A DNA stretch of 46,304 bases from Gammaproteobacteria bacterium (lineage in GTDB: Bacteria > Pseudomonadota > Gammaproteobacteria > GCA-001735895): contig JANTFI010000006.1 in assembly GCA_024763505.1 (NCBI GenBank), positions 1-46,304 on the forward strand, in the 5' to 3' direction. Position numbers and translations under genes: made by a program. Below the pieces are notes generated by a model. The model worked only from the letters and a program-made list of their open reading frames with translations. It was not told the origin of the DNA and did no database searches. Positions 36,663 through 46,304 of the stretch are shown in pieces; the first letter of the stretch is position 1, and every line of letters starts with the position of its first letter.

Positions 36663-37841
36663 ATGTCTATTCACACCAAGCGACTGTTATCACAGGGATT
36701 GTTCATCTTCACCAGCTTGCTGTTACTCAATAGTTGCGCGACGCAGAAACAACCCTATGCCGTGGTCGAACCCGAGGTCAAAAAGCCTGAACAAATCACG
36801 GTGCAAGCACAAATCACCCCGCAAAAGCCCCGTGAAACCATTGTCTACGAACCCGCTCATCCGGAAACCTATATTGTACAGAAAGGCGATACATTATGGG
36901 ATATATCCACCCACTTTTTACGCGACCCGTGGTATTGGCCGGAAATCTGGTATAAAAACCCGCAAATCAAAAACCCGCACCTGATTTACCCCGGCGATCA
37001 ACTGGCCATTGTATATATCGGTGGTCAAAAACGTGTGCAACTGGTCAAGCGAGGTGAAACCGGAGCTGCACTGGCCACCAGTGGTGGGCTCAAGGTAGTG
37101 AAATTATCCCCCCGTATTCGCGCCCAGTCGATTGATGCCAGCATTCCGTCCATTCCGATCGAATCCATCCGTCAGTTGTTGCGCAAACCACTGGTCATCG
37201 ATGAAAAAATTCTTGCTGATTCCGCCTATGTACTGGACAGCAGAAACAACCATCTTGTGAATTCCATTGATGATTTGTTGTACGTCAGAAATCTGGATGC
37301 CAGCAAAGGTAATGGTCGCTACCAGATTTTCCGTCCCAACAAGCCGCTGGTCGACACCAGCAGCGGAGAAGTACTTGGCTACGAAGCGCTGTATGTAGCC
37401 GAAGCCAAACTTGAACGCAAAGGCGATCCGGCCTCCCTGCGGGTCACTTCTTCGGCCCGCGAAATCCTGCGCGATGACCGCGTTTTACCGATTGACAATT
37501 CGAACCTTGAGCGCGATTTCTTCCCGCGGGTGCCGAAAACCCAGGTCAGCGGCCAGATTATTTCACTACTCGATGGCATCTCGCAGCTTGGCCAGTACCA
37601 CACCGTGGCCATCAATCTGGGCCAGCGCGATGGCATTGAAGCCGGCAATATCCTGATCGCAGAAAGCATCGGCAAAGTGGTGATCGATCGTAATGAAGAA
37701 GAGGAGAATTTTCAGGTCAAACTGCCGGATGAACGCATCGGCCTGTTGATGGTGGTACGCGCCTACGAAAAAATGAGCTTCGCGCTGATCATGGAAGCCG
37801 ACCAGCCGATCCGCATGAACGAGCGGGTACGCACACCCTGA
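36663..37841 (+). CDS. LysM-domain outer-membrane lipoprotein
   Basis: A 392-residue protein. The signal peptide ends in the lipobox LLNSC with Cys25 as lipid anchor. A linker rich in Pro/Gln/Lys (about 28-65) precedes one LysM domain (about 68-118; YIVQKGDTLWDIS, then NPQIKNPHLIYPGDQL) that binds peptidoglycan. The large C-terminal part (about 130-392) has no domain I can name, but this protein is regularly found upstream of dprA in gammaproteobacteria. It could tether the outer membrane to the cell wall. dprA follows 13 bases later. Confidence 0.88.
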   Translation: MSIHTKRLLSQGLFIFTSLLLLNSCATQKQPYAVVEPEVKKPEQITVQAQITPQKPRETIVYEPAHPETYIVQKGDTLWDISTHFLRDPWYWPEIWYKNPQIKNPHLIYPGDQLAIVYIGGQKRVQLVKRGETGAALATSGGLKVVKLSPRIRAQSIDASIPSIPIESIRQLLRKPLVIDEKILADSAYVLDSRNNHLVNSIDDLLYVRNLDASKGNGRYQIFRPNKPLVDTSSGEVLGYEALYVAEAKLERKGDPASLRVTSSAREILRDDRVLPIDNSNLERDFFPRVPKTQVSGQIISLLDGISQLGQYHTVAINLGQRDGIEAGNILIAESIGKVVIDRNEEEENFQVKLPDERIGLLMVVRAYEKMSFALIMEADQPIRMNERVRTP

Positions 37842-37854
37842 GCTGACCCGGTGC

Positions 37855-38961
37855 ATGGAAGAGGATGATCTCGCCGCCTGGCTGACGCTGGATCGCTGCC
37901 CGGGAATTGGCCCGGTTCGATTGAGAGCACTGGTCGATACCAGCAACTGCCCTGTCTCTGAACTCTGCCAACTCGATCGCCACTCACTAACTACGCTTGG
38001 CCTCAAACCTGCCCAGATCGACGCACTGAAAAACCCGCCGCAGGCAATTATCGATGCCAGCTGGCAATGGCTCAATGCCAGCCCCAACCACCATATCATC
38101 ACGCTGAATCACGATGATTACCCCGAACTGCTGAAGACTATCCATGACGCGCCGCCGATACTCTATGCCATCGGCAACGTCGACTTGCTGCACAGCCCGC
38201 AGGTCGCGATCATCGGTAGCCGCCACTGTTCACCCGGTGGTGCAGCCTGCGCACGAGACTTTGCCGGTGTGCTGGCGCAATCCGGCCTGACCATCACCAG
38301 CGGCATGGCGATAGGCATCGATAGTCATGCCCATCGTGGCGCACTGGCGGCCAATGGACACACCATCGCCGTAACCGGTACTGGCACCGACCGCATCTAC
38401 CCGGCCAACAATAAACCGTTGGCACACGAAATCGCCGAACAGGGGTTAATTCTGTCGGACTTGCCACTGGGCACGGCGGCACGTCGTGAAAACTTTCCTC
38501 GTCGCAACCGCATCATCAGTGGTCTGAGTCTGGCCACGCTGGTGGTGGAAGCCACGCGCAAAAGTGGCTCACTGATCACCGCCCGACTGGCGCTGGAGCA
38601 AGGACGTGAAGTATTTGCCATACCCGGCTCGATACATAACCCGCAAGCCAAGGGCTGTCACCAGTTGATACGCCAGGGAGCCAAACTGGTCGAGCAAGCC
38701 TCAGACATCATCGAAGACTTGGGCAGCCTGCTCGGGCTGGTCGCCGAACACAGCGTGCAGCCACCGGACACCCAACCGGTTGACTCACTGGATGAAGAGT
38801 ACCAGCATTTACTGAATCAAATCGGCTATGACCCGGTATCGGTAGAAACGCTGCTGCAACGCAGCGGCTTGACCATTGATCAGCTTTCCTCCATGCTATT
38901 GATACTAGAGTTAAACGATCATATTCAAACTGCACCCGGCGGCCTTTACTTTCGCTGCTGA
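37855..38961 (+). CDS. dprA: DprA/Smf, single-strand DNA-processing protein
   Basis: A 368-residue protein that loads RecA onto incoming single-stranded DNA in natural transformation. An N-terminal SAM-like region (about 1-70) precedes the Rossmann-like core (about 75-290) with IIGSRHCSPGG, GMAIGIDSHAHRGAL and FPRRNRIISGLS. A C-terminal winged-helix (about 305-368) follows. The family length is normal. Whether the cell is transformable cannot be judged here, as dprA is widespread. Confidence 0.95.
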   Translation: MEEDDLAAWLTLDRCPGIGPVRLRALVDTSNCPVSELCQLDRHSLTTLGLKPAQIDALKNPPQAIIDASWQWLNASPNHHIITLNHDDYPELLKTIHDAPPILYAIGNVDLLHSPQVAIIGSRHCSPGGAACARDFAGVLAQSGLTITSGMAIGIDSHAHRGALAANGHTIAVTGTGTDRIYPANNKPLAHEIAEQGLILSDLPLGTAARRENFPRRNRIISGLSLATLVVEATRKSGSLITARLALEQGREVFAIPGSIHNPQAKGCHQLIRQGAKLVEQASDIIEDLGSLLGLVAEHSVQPPDTQPVDSLDEEYQHLLNQIGYDPVSVETLLQRSGLTIDQLSSMLLILELNDHIQTAPGGLYFRC

Positions 38962-38986
38962 AAAACCGGTGCGTTCAGAGGCCTAC

Positions 38987-39469
38987 ATGAAAGAAAGCGT
39001 TATCGACGTATTGATGTATATTTTTTCCAGCTACACCGAACGAGAAGACTCCCTCCCAGAAGACCGCGAAAGTATTGATGCCGATTTACTCAATGCCGGA
39101 TTCGAACCGCATGAAATCGACAAGGCTTTCGATTGGCTGGACGGCCTCGCGATGGCCGAAGACTTGCCCGCCCTGATGCAATCAGACAAAGCACTACGCC
39201 TGTATTCCGGCATTGAGAAACAACGACTCGACACTCATTTGCAGGGCTTTCTTTTATTTCTCGAACAGTCTGGTGTACTGACTCCCGAGCTACGCGAAAT
39301 GGTCATCAACCGCATCATGGCGCTGGACGGAGACGGTATAATCGACATCGATGAGTTTCGCTGGGTCGTGATGATGGTGTTGTTCAACAATGCTGTCGAT
39401 CAGGATGAAACCACTTTGATGCATTACGAAGATATCGTTTTCGACGATCAGCCCGCGCTGTTCCACTGA
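38987..39469 (+). CDS. smg: Smg (DUF494) family protein
   Basis: A 160-residue acidic, mostly helical protein starting at the ATG at 38987 (MKESVIDVLMYIFSSYT), preceded by AGAGG. The frame opens earlier at 38969 but the shorter start matches the family. Smg/DUF494 is always near dprA and topA in gammaproteobacteria; its molecular role is unknown. Confidence 0.9.
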   Translation: MKESVIDVLMYIFSSYTEREDSLPEDRESIDADLLNAGFEPHEIDKAFDWLDGLAMAEDLPALMQSDKALRLYSGIEKQRLDTHLQGFLLFLEQSGVLTPELREMVINRIMALDGDGIIDIDEFRWVVMMVLFNNAVDQDETTLMHYEDIVFDDQPALFH

Positions 39470-39498
39470 TTCCAACCTGACTCCCGACATTCACCTAT

Positions 39499-41961
39499 AT
39501 GAGCAGCAACCTCGTAATCGTTGAGTCGCCGGCCAAAGCCAAAACCATCGAAAAATATCTGGGCAAGGATTTCAAGGTACTGGCCTCCTATGGCCATGTG
39601 CGCGACCTGATTCCCAAAGAAGGTGCGGTCGAACCGGACAATGATTTCAAGATGAATTATGAAGTCGTCGAACGCAATGAAAAACACATCCGCAATATCG
39701 CCAAGTTACTGAAAAAAGCCGACAATCTGTATCTGGCGACCGATCCGGACCGCGAAGGTGAAGCCATTTCCTGGCACCTGTACGAATTACTCAAAGACCG
39801 CAAGCTGATGAAAAACAAGCATGCCTACCGCGTCGTTTTTCATGAAATCACCAAACAGGCGGTTACCGAAGCGGTCGCCGACCCAAAGTCGATCGAAATG
39901 GACCTGGTCAATGCCCAGCAAACCCGTCGTGCGCTGGATTATCTGGTCGGCTTCAATCTGTCCCCTTTACTCTGGCGCAAGATACGCCGCGGCTTGTCAG
40001 CCGGACGCGTACAAAGCCCGGCATTGCGCCTGATCGTCGAACGCGAGCTGGAGATCGAAGCCTTCAACCCGCAGGAATACTGGACCATTGAAGCCGATAA
40101 CGAATTACATCAGCAATCCTTTGTCGCCAAACTGACCCAGCTGCAAGGCGAAAAGATCAAGCAATTCAGCATTACTCAAGGCGAGCAAGCGGAAGCTGCT
40201 CACGCTGTGCTGAGCGAAGCCGCCAATGGCAAACTAAATGTCATCAAGGTCGATAAAAAACAGCGCAAGCGTAATCCGGCCGCACCTTTCACCACTTCGA
40301 CCCTGCAACAGGAAGCCTCTCGCAAACTCGGTTTCGGCGCGCAAAAAACCATGCGAACTGCGCAGCGACTTTATGAGGGCATCGATATCGGTGCCGGTCA
40401 AACCGGCCTGATTTCCTATATGCGTACTGACTCTGTCACCTTATCCAATGAAGCGCTCGAGGATATCCGCACGCTGATACTGCAAAAATACGGAAAAGAC
40501 TCACTGCCCGAATCGCCCCGGGTGTTCAAAAACAAATCCAAGAATGCCCAGGAGGCGCACGAAGCGATTCGCCCGACCAGCGCGATGAATACGCCAGAAC
40601 AACTCAAACCACACTTGAGTCACGATGAGTACCGTCTGTACGACCTGATCTGGAAACGTAGCATTGCCTGCCAGATGATTCATGCCACACTCGACACCGT
40701 GGCCGTTGACCTGGCGGCCGGAAGTGACGCCAATCTGTTTCGCGCCACCGGCTCGACCATTCGCACGCCCGGCTTCATGCAGGTTTACACCGAAGGTCAG
40801 GACGACAAGAAAAGCGATGACAGCAAGGAAAAAATCCTGCCGCCGATGGAAGTCGGCGATGCGGTCACGCTGAAGGAAATCCGTCTCGAACAGCATTTTA
40901 CCGAGCCACCGCCACGGTTTAGCGAAGCCAGTCTGGTCAAGACACTGGAAGAATATGGCATCGGCCGACCATCGACCTATGCCTCGATCATCACCACTTT
41001 GCTGGACCGGGAATATGTCGAGCTCGAAAACAAGCGTTTTCATCCGACCGATGTCGGGCGTGTGGTCACCCAGTTTCTGACCAAGCACTTCACCCAGTAT
41101 GTCGATTATGATTTTACTGCGCGTTTGGAAGATTCACTGGATGAAATCTCGCGCGGCGAAGCCGAGTGGTTGCCGTTGATGAAGGATTTCTGGTCATCGT
41201 TCAAGAAACAGGTCGATGACAAGATGGAAAACGTCAGCCGTGATGAAGCCCTGCAGGCACGCGAACTGGGTACGGACCCGGCCAGCGGAAAACCGATCTC
41301 CGTTCGCATGGGTCGCTATGGTCCGTTTGTTCAGATCGGCACCCGTGATGATGAGGAAAAACCCAAATTTGCCGGCCTCAGGCCCGGTCAGAAAATGGAT
41401 AAGGTCACCCTGGAAGAAGCACTGCAATTATTCAAACTGCCGCGTCAACTGGGCGAAACCGAAGAAGGCGAACCCGTCTCGACGAACTTCGGTCGCTTTG
41501 GCCCCTATGTGAAATATGGCAGCAAATATGTCTCACTCAAGGTCAAGGAAGGTGATGATCCCTATACCGTCACACTGGAACGGGCACTGGAGTTAATCAA
41601 AGAGAAAAAGGAATTTGACGCCAACCGCGAGATCAAGATTTTCGAAGGCACTGATATCAAAATCCTGCGCGGTCGCTATGGCCCCTATATTACCGATGGA
41701 GTCAAGAACGCACGCATTCCCAAAGATATCGAAGACCCGGCGACGCTGGATCTGGAAACCTGCCAGCAATTGATCGAAAAGGCTCCACTGCCAAAATCAC
41801 GACGCAAGAAGGCGGCAACCAAGAAGAAGGCAGCCACCAAGAAAAAAGCAGCGACCAAAAAGAAAGCGGCCCGCAAGAAGAAGGCTACAGTAAAAAAGAA
41901 AGCCGCCAGTAAAAAGACCGCCACAAAAACAGTCAAGAAAGCAGCCAAAATGAAAGCCTGA
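39499..41961 (+). CDS. topA: TopA, DNA topoisomerase I
   Basis: An 820-residue type IA topoisomerase that relaxes negative supercoils. The Toprim domain has Glu9 in VESPAKAK and the DxDxE triad at 82-86 (TDPDREGEA). The active-site Tyr307 lies in ISYMRTDSV. The C-terminus has no cysteine zinc fingers, unlike E. coli TopA. Instead there are three repeats with the core GRYGPFV / GRFGPYV / GRYGPYI, starting near 605, 665 and 725, exactly 60 residues apart. A Lys/Ala tail of about 55 residues (KKAATKKKAATKKK-like units) ends the protein and resembles histone H1-like tails. The tail may help DNA clamping. tsaC follows with a one-base overlap. Confidence 0.96.
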   Translation: MSSNLVIVESPAKAKTIEKYLGKDFKVLASYGHVRDLIPKEGAVEPDNDFKMNYEVVERNEKHIRNIAKLLKKADNLYLATDPDREGEAISWHLYELLKDRKLMKNKHAYRVVFHEITKQAVTEAVADPKSIEMDLVNAQQTRRALDYLVGFNLSPLLWRKIRRGLSAGRVQSPALRLIVERELEIEAFNPQEYWTIEADNELHQQSFVAKLTQLQGEKIKQFSITQGEQAEAAHAVLSEAANGKLNVIKVDKKQRKRNPAAPFTTSTLQQEASRKLGFGAQKTMRTAQRLYEGIDIGAGQTGLISYMRTDSVTLSNEALEDIRTLILQKYGKDSLPESPRVFKNKSKNAQEAHEAIRPTSAMNTPEQLKPHLSHDEYRLYDLIWKRSIACQMIHATLDTVAVDLAAGSDANLFRATGSTIRTPGFMQVYTEGQDDKKSDDSKEKILPPMEVGDAVTLKEIRLEQHFTEPPPRFSEASLVKTLEEYGIGRPSTYASIITTLLDREYVELENKRFHPTDVGRVVTQFLTKHFTQYVDYDFTARLEDSLDEISRGEAEWLPLMKDFWSSFKKQVDDKMENVSRDEALQARELGTDPASGKPISVRMGRYGPFVQIGTRDDEEKPKFAGLRPGQKMDKVTLEEALQLFKLPRQLGETEEGEPVSTNFGRFGPYVKYGSKYVSLKVKEGDDPYTVTLERALELIKEKKEFDANREIKIFEGTDIKILRGRYGPYITDGVKNARIPKDIEDPATLDLETCQQLIEKAPLPKSRRKKAATKKKAATKKKAATKKKAARKKKATVKKKAASKKTATKTVKKAAKMKA

Positions 41962-42518
41962 TGTGTGGCTGGAAGACCCGCAGGCAACTGGCGAAAATCC
42001 GTCAAGGCGCTGTCTTCGCCTATCCAACCGATACCATCTGGGGACTGGGTTGCCACCCGCAACTGGCCTCCAGCGTTGCGCGTCTGTTGCAAATCAAACA
42101 ACGATCTGCCAATAAGGGATTGATCCTGCTCAGTGCCAGCGTTGAGTTTCTCACACCTTATGTTGACGACAACGATATCGACCGGCTACGTCAATTACAA
42201 ACCGAATCGGCATCTCACCCGATCAGCTGGATCTGTCGCAGCAATCCGGACTGCCCGCAATACCTGAGTGGTCAGCACGACAGCATCGCGGTTCGCATTA
42301 CGCAATGTGAACCGGTGCGGGCATTATCCACGGGATTGCAATCGCCTCTGGTCAGCACCAGCGCCAATATCTCGGGGCGCAGTCCGATACGAAATGCCTT
42401 GCAGGCGCACAAACAGTTTGCCCATCTGGTCGATTTCATTGTGGAAGGTCACCCGACCCGGGTCGCCCGGGCCAGCCAGATTCGCGACTTGAATAGCGGC
42501 CGGGTTATTCGCAACTGA
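41961..42518 (+). CDS. tsaC: TsaC/Sua5-family threonylcarbamoyl-AMP synthase
   Basis: A 185-residue YrdC-fold enzyme making threonylcarbamoyl-AMP for the t6A37 modification of ANN-decoding tRNAs. Motifs FAYPTDTIWGLG, KQRSANKGLILL and STSANISG match the family. It is the short TsaC form without the Sua5 C-terminal domain. Its ATG overlaps the topA stop (TGATG). Confidence 0.93.
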   Translation: MCGWKTRRQLAKIRQGAVFAYPTDTIWGLGCHPQLASSVARLLQIKQRSANKGLILLSASVEFLTPYVDDNDIDRLRQLQTESASHPISWICRSNPDCPQYLSGQHDSIAVRITQCEPVRALSTGLQSPLVSTSANISGRSPIRNALQAHKQFAHLVDFIVEGHPTRVARASQIRDLNSGRVIRN

Positions 42519-42547
42519 AGATCACAATCTGCAAAAGCCCATGCTAA

Positions 42548-43904
<1,357 letters not shown>

Positions 43905-43912
43905 ATTCGAGC

Positions 43913-43947
43913 CAAAAAAACAGCGACCGGCCTATAACCGATCGCTG
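43913..43947 (-). terminator. Intrinsic terminator of the CsgG-type lipoprotein operon
   Basis: The minus-strand hairpin CAGCGATCGG / CCGGTCGCTG (plus 43938-43947 and 43921-43930, one mismatch) with a seven-base loop is followed by seven T (plus A-run 43914-43920). It ends the minus-strand operon 22 bases after the CsgG-type stop. The plus-strand side lacks a T-run. Confidence 0.85.
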
Positions 43948-43969
43948 ATTGATGGTCGAGAGTTCTTGA

Positions 43970-44911
43970 TCAGCCTTTCAGCTTCACCAGATCCCCTTTT
44001 TTGAAGCCACTGCCGGAAAGAATGGCAGCAACAGATCCATCCTTGCCGAAAAAGCCGGTGATCTTCAATTCACCACGGCTGACGCCCGGCGCACGACCCA
44101 GCGAGACACCGGTTTGCGGATCGACAATTTCTTCACCCAGTTCCTGCACCACCAGTACATCGCCGACGTTCAGCCCGGTTTGTTTTCCGGCATTGATATA
44201 AACCGTATTGCCCTTGACCTGTGCGATACGACCACTCCATAAATCTCCGGTGAGCTGGCCCAGAATCTTGTTCATGGCTTTACCCAACGCATCTCTTAAA
44301 GCACCATCCTTGAGTGAAGTATCGCGCGAACTCTTGGAGCCAAAACCCAGCAGCCCGCCGGTTTTCTTGCGAAACTCACCCTTTCCGTGCGAGGCAAACA
44401 GTTGAACGCCAGTGGTCGTATCAACAATACGGTAATCGACACCGACTTTAGCGACCTGGGTTTTGGATTGGGTCAATAAGGTGTTGGAGCCTTCCACTAA
44501 CTCGGCATAACTGGTTATGGCGCCGGTCAGAATTGCATTGAGCCCCAGCACTTTACCCATCTGGGCGGCTGTGGCGGCATTGATGACACCGGATGCACCG
44601 AGCTTTTGCTGATTCAGAATCGATTCCATATCCTGCTGTGGAATAACGATAAAATTACCGGTTTCCTGCAGCATGGTGGTCAGAATATTGGTCGCGGCTT
44701 CTTCAATTCCACGAATCCGTCGTGGCGTATTATTCTTGAAATTGACCACACCAACGCGCAGTTTTGGTCCTTTGAAATCCATTTTGCTGGATTCGACCAG
44801 ATTGACCTTGACGTTCTTGTCTTCATGCACGCTCTTGGTTTCCGGTGTACAGCCTGCCAGCATAAATGCACTGGCAATGATCACCATGTTGAATAGTTTC
44901 ATCGTTTTCAT
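43970..44911 (-). CDS. CsgG/HfaB-family outer-membrane lipoprotein
   Basis: A 313-residue lipoprotein with lipobox MLAGC (Cys21). The body (about 50-225) matches the CsgG/HfaB pattern: KLRVGVVNFKNNT, MLQETGNFIVIPQQDMESIL, LGLNAILTGAITSYAE and YRIVDTTTGVQLFASHGKGE. The last part (about 225-313) carries a C-terminal beta domain (KGNTVYINAGKQTGLNVGD) not found in curli CsgG. CsgG forms a secretion pore for curli, while HfaB anchors holdfast. No curli genes are here. A good AGGAGAG site precedes the ATG. Confidence 0.85.
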   Translation of the reverse strand: MKTMKLFNMVIIASAFMLAGCTPETKSVHEDKNVKVNLVESSKMDFKGPKLRVGVVNFKNNTPRRIRGIEEAATNILTTMLQETGNFIVIPQQDMESILNQQKLGASGVINAATAAQMGKVLGLNAILTGAITSYAELVEGSNTLLTQSKTQVAKVGVDYRIVDTTTGVQLFASHGKGEFRKKTGGLLGFGSKSSRDTSLKDGALRDALGKAMNKILGQLTGDLWSGRIAQVKGNTVYINAGKQTGLNVGDVLVVQELGEEIVDPQTGVSLGRAPGVSRGELKITGFFGKDGSVAAILSGSGFKKGDLVKLKG

Positions 44912-44950
44912 TTTTTATCTCTCCTGTGTAGGTCAGTTCTAAAATAGGGA

Positions 44951-45673
44951 TTAAAAGCCAGGGCCATTTCGCAGCGAACTGGTGGCATAATTGACGAAAG
45001 CGACCGATTCTTCATTCAGGGTCACGCCCATCGCGCTTCCGACCGCCTTATCAACCAGACCGCTGACCAGGTTACCGAAAATCGAACCATCACCCCCGTT
45101 TTTACTTTCGATGGTAATCCATTGAATTTCTTCATCATTGCCGTCTGAAACCGAGCTGGCCAGAGAAGCCATGGAGCCAAACAGACCGCCACTTTTCGAT
45201 TCACTCTTGATACCCAGCGTACTGGCCCAGAAGACTGTATCGTCGTCTATCTTGACCATTTGCAGCTCGGCACGCACGCGGTTGGTATTGAGCACGCCGG
45301 TAGTGGTCTGGTCATAATGGGTGACCTTGCCAAAGATATAGGCATCGGCCTTGATTTTATCTTTCAGTTCAACGAGGTCGACATCCTGCAACTGATCACC
45401 CAGGGTAATACCCAATTCATCTTCCAGTATCTGGTCAATCTTGGCCAGATCGATCACTTTATAGAATTTGGTTTGCAGTTTTTTAGCCAGTAATTTACGC
45501 AACTGTTCGGGTGCATCCACACTGTTGCTTTCATTGCCAAAAGGCATGATCGCAACGGTGCGTATCGGGTTAGTCAGATCCGGCTTCGGTTTCGGTATCG
45601 CGACACAACCACCCAGCAATGCCAGAATGGTCAACAACCAGGCCCATTGGTATATCTTTCTCATTGGTTTCAT
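44951..45673 (-). CDS. GNA1162/DUF799-like putative lipoprotein
   Basis: A 240-residue protein with lipobox LLGGC (Cys23). The N-terminal domain (about 35-150) is CsgG/LpoB-like: IRTVAIMPFGNESNSVD, KLLAKKLQTKFYKVIDL and AYIFGKVTHY. A Gly/Ser-rich region (SKSGGLFGSMASLASSVSDG) follows, unlike CsgG. It resembles GNA1162-type lipoproteins that accompany CsgG-like genes. A GGAG site lies nine bases before the ATG. It is 39 bases upstream of the CsgG-type gene. Confidence 0.75.
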   Translation of the reverse strand: MKPMRKIYQWAWLLTILALLGGCVAIPKPKPDLTNPIRTVAIMPFGNESNSVDAPEQLRKLLAKKLQTKFYKVIDLAKIDQILEDELGITLGDQLQDVDLVELKDKIKADAYIFGKVTHYDQTTTGVLNTNRVRAELQMVKIDDDTVFWASTLGIKSESKSGGLFGSMASLASSVSDGNDEEIQWITIESKNGGDGSIFGNLVSGLVDKAVGSAMGVTLNEESVAFVNYATSSLRNGPGF

Positions 45674-45746
45674 CCTTCTTTCTCCTGTGATTTATTATTG
45701 GTAATTGAACGTATTGAAACTCTGATACGCTTGCAGATCTTGCTCT

Positions 45747-46304
45747 CTACTCTCGCCCCAGATTACTTTCCAGCGTCTGCAGTAAATCAGTGCGGACTGC
45801 ATCCGCCAGTTTTTGCGCAGCTTTTTCCGCAGCCGCTTCCACCGACAACGCACCCGCCTTGGTCGCTTCGGAATTGATCCGGATCGCTTTCAGAGTGCGG
45901 CCGGTTTTATTGCTGCGAATGCTGACTACGCCGGTAAATTTGACAAAATGGATACCGCTATACCCCGGCAAGGCAGTGGCATTGGCTTGCACCTGCACCA
46001 TGTAATCGGTGTTACCTGCATAGCCCTGATCTTCGGTCACGACATGATAATTTTGTTCCGACAAGATACTGGTTAAACCATCGTTCACCGTCAGGTAGAG
46101 AAAATCATTGAAGCGGTTGGAGATTTTGGATTTCAACAAAATGTTGACTTCGGATTTCTGGCTCAATTGAATGAAAAAATCGACCCGGGGTGATTGAGTG
46201 TTGAGAGTGGTTTCATCGAGATCGAGCTTCACGACCAGTTTGTTCTGCGCCTTGCCGGTGTAGGGAAAGGAGCGCACGCGCAACTGCACTTCTCCGCGCG
46301 CATC
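45747..46304 (-). CDS. Partial protein of the CsgG/GNA1162 cluster, cut by the window edge
   Basis: At least 185 codons; the frame is open to the right-hand end, so the N-terminus lies outside. The visible part shows beta-rich segments (KLVVKLDLDETTL, VDFFIQLSQKSEVNILL), a possible conserved patch DYMVQVQANATALPG and a helical C-terminus rich in Ala/Lys (VEAAAEKAAQKLADAVRTDL). I do not recognise a family. It is the first visible gene of the operon, before the GNA1162-like and CsgG-like genes, and may be a third component of the same envelope structure. Confidence 0.7.
   Translation of the reverse strand, partial: DARGEVQLRVRSFPYTGKAQNKLVVKLDLDETTLNTQSPRVDFFIQLSQKSEVNILLKSKISNRFNDFLYLTVNDGLTSILSEQNYHVVTEDQGYAGNTDYMVQVQANATALPGYSGIHFVKFTGVVSIRSNKTGRTLKAIRINSEATKAGALSVEAAAEKAAQKLADAVRTDLLQTLESNLGRE

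Noticed and set aside
41797..42101. Minus-strand open frames rich in Phe, Ala and Leu opposite the topA tail
   Set aside because: They are the antisense reading of the Lys/Ala repeats of topA.

Overview
The window is a gene-dense stretch of chromosome from a gammaproteobacterium. Evidence is the complete tol-pal operon, the ruvC-ruvA-ruvB cluster with yebC, a hisBHAFIE block followed by tatABC, and the def / LysM / dprA / smg / topA / tsaC / hemF run that is characteristic of the class. A YeeE/TsuA-type thiosulfate transporter and an NtrY/NtrX-like pair next to trkA-trkH would fit a free-living, possibly sulfur-using lineage, but I cannot name a genus. HemF (oxygen-dependent) implies some oxygen use. 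One MCP and a probable FliA promoter imply motility.

Layout. 1-1410: a RES-Xre toxin-antitoxin pair preceded by two inverted repeats, then tRNA-Lys(TTT) with its own promoter and terminator. 1456-2718: yeeE-type transporter, whose leader can hide its own ribosome binding site. 2884-8277 (minus): ybgC-tolQ-tolR-tolA-tolB-pal-cpoB, the cell-envelope constriction machine. 8331-8425: a fold-back intergenic repeat. 8431-11849 (minus): yebC-ruvC-ruvA-X-ruvB, where X is a small membrane-protein gene split by one extra base in a run of G. 12020-16508: Crp/Fnr-type regulator, gpmI and an MCP. 16639-18109: a SprA-like HExxH protein, a very short flagellar rod-like protein and a secreted protein of unknown function. 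18178-23377 (minus): hisB-hisH-hisA-hisF-hisI-hisE-tatA-tatB-tatC. 23518-25680 (minus): DUF3530-like hydrolase, dtd, pip. 25681-26025: no protein gene, but an apparent small RNA. 26026-29615: ttcA (+), then trkA-trkH (minus). 29664-33695 (minus): DUF4390 protein, NtrY-like kinase, degenerate NtrX-like regulator. 33729-36523 (minus): def-fmt-rsmB. 36663-43904 (+): LysM lipoprotein, dprA, smg, topA, tsaC, hemF, YkgJ-type cysteine cluster protein. 43913-46304 (minus): a CsgG/GNA1162-type lipoprotein cluster cut by the window edge.

The most interesting item is the stretch between pip and ttcA. A promoter-like TTGAGT-N17-TATATT is preceded by the palindrome TGTAGG-N6-CCTACA, which resembles a GacA/UvrY box. 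It is followed by about 185 bases holding seven GGA motifs, four of them in predicted hairpin loops, and ends in a strong intrinsic terminator. This is the architecture of CsrB/RsmY/RsmZ-family RNAs that titrate CsrA/RsmA. Other points of interest are the SprA-like plus mini-rod pair, the NtrX-like regulator whose ATPase motifs are eroded, the CsgG-type lipoprotein cluster without curli genes, and a zinc-finger-free topoisomerase I with three 60-residue-spaced repeats and a lysine-rich tail.

All calls come from reading the sequence and knowledge of the families; no database search was run.
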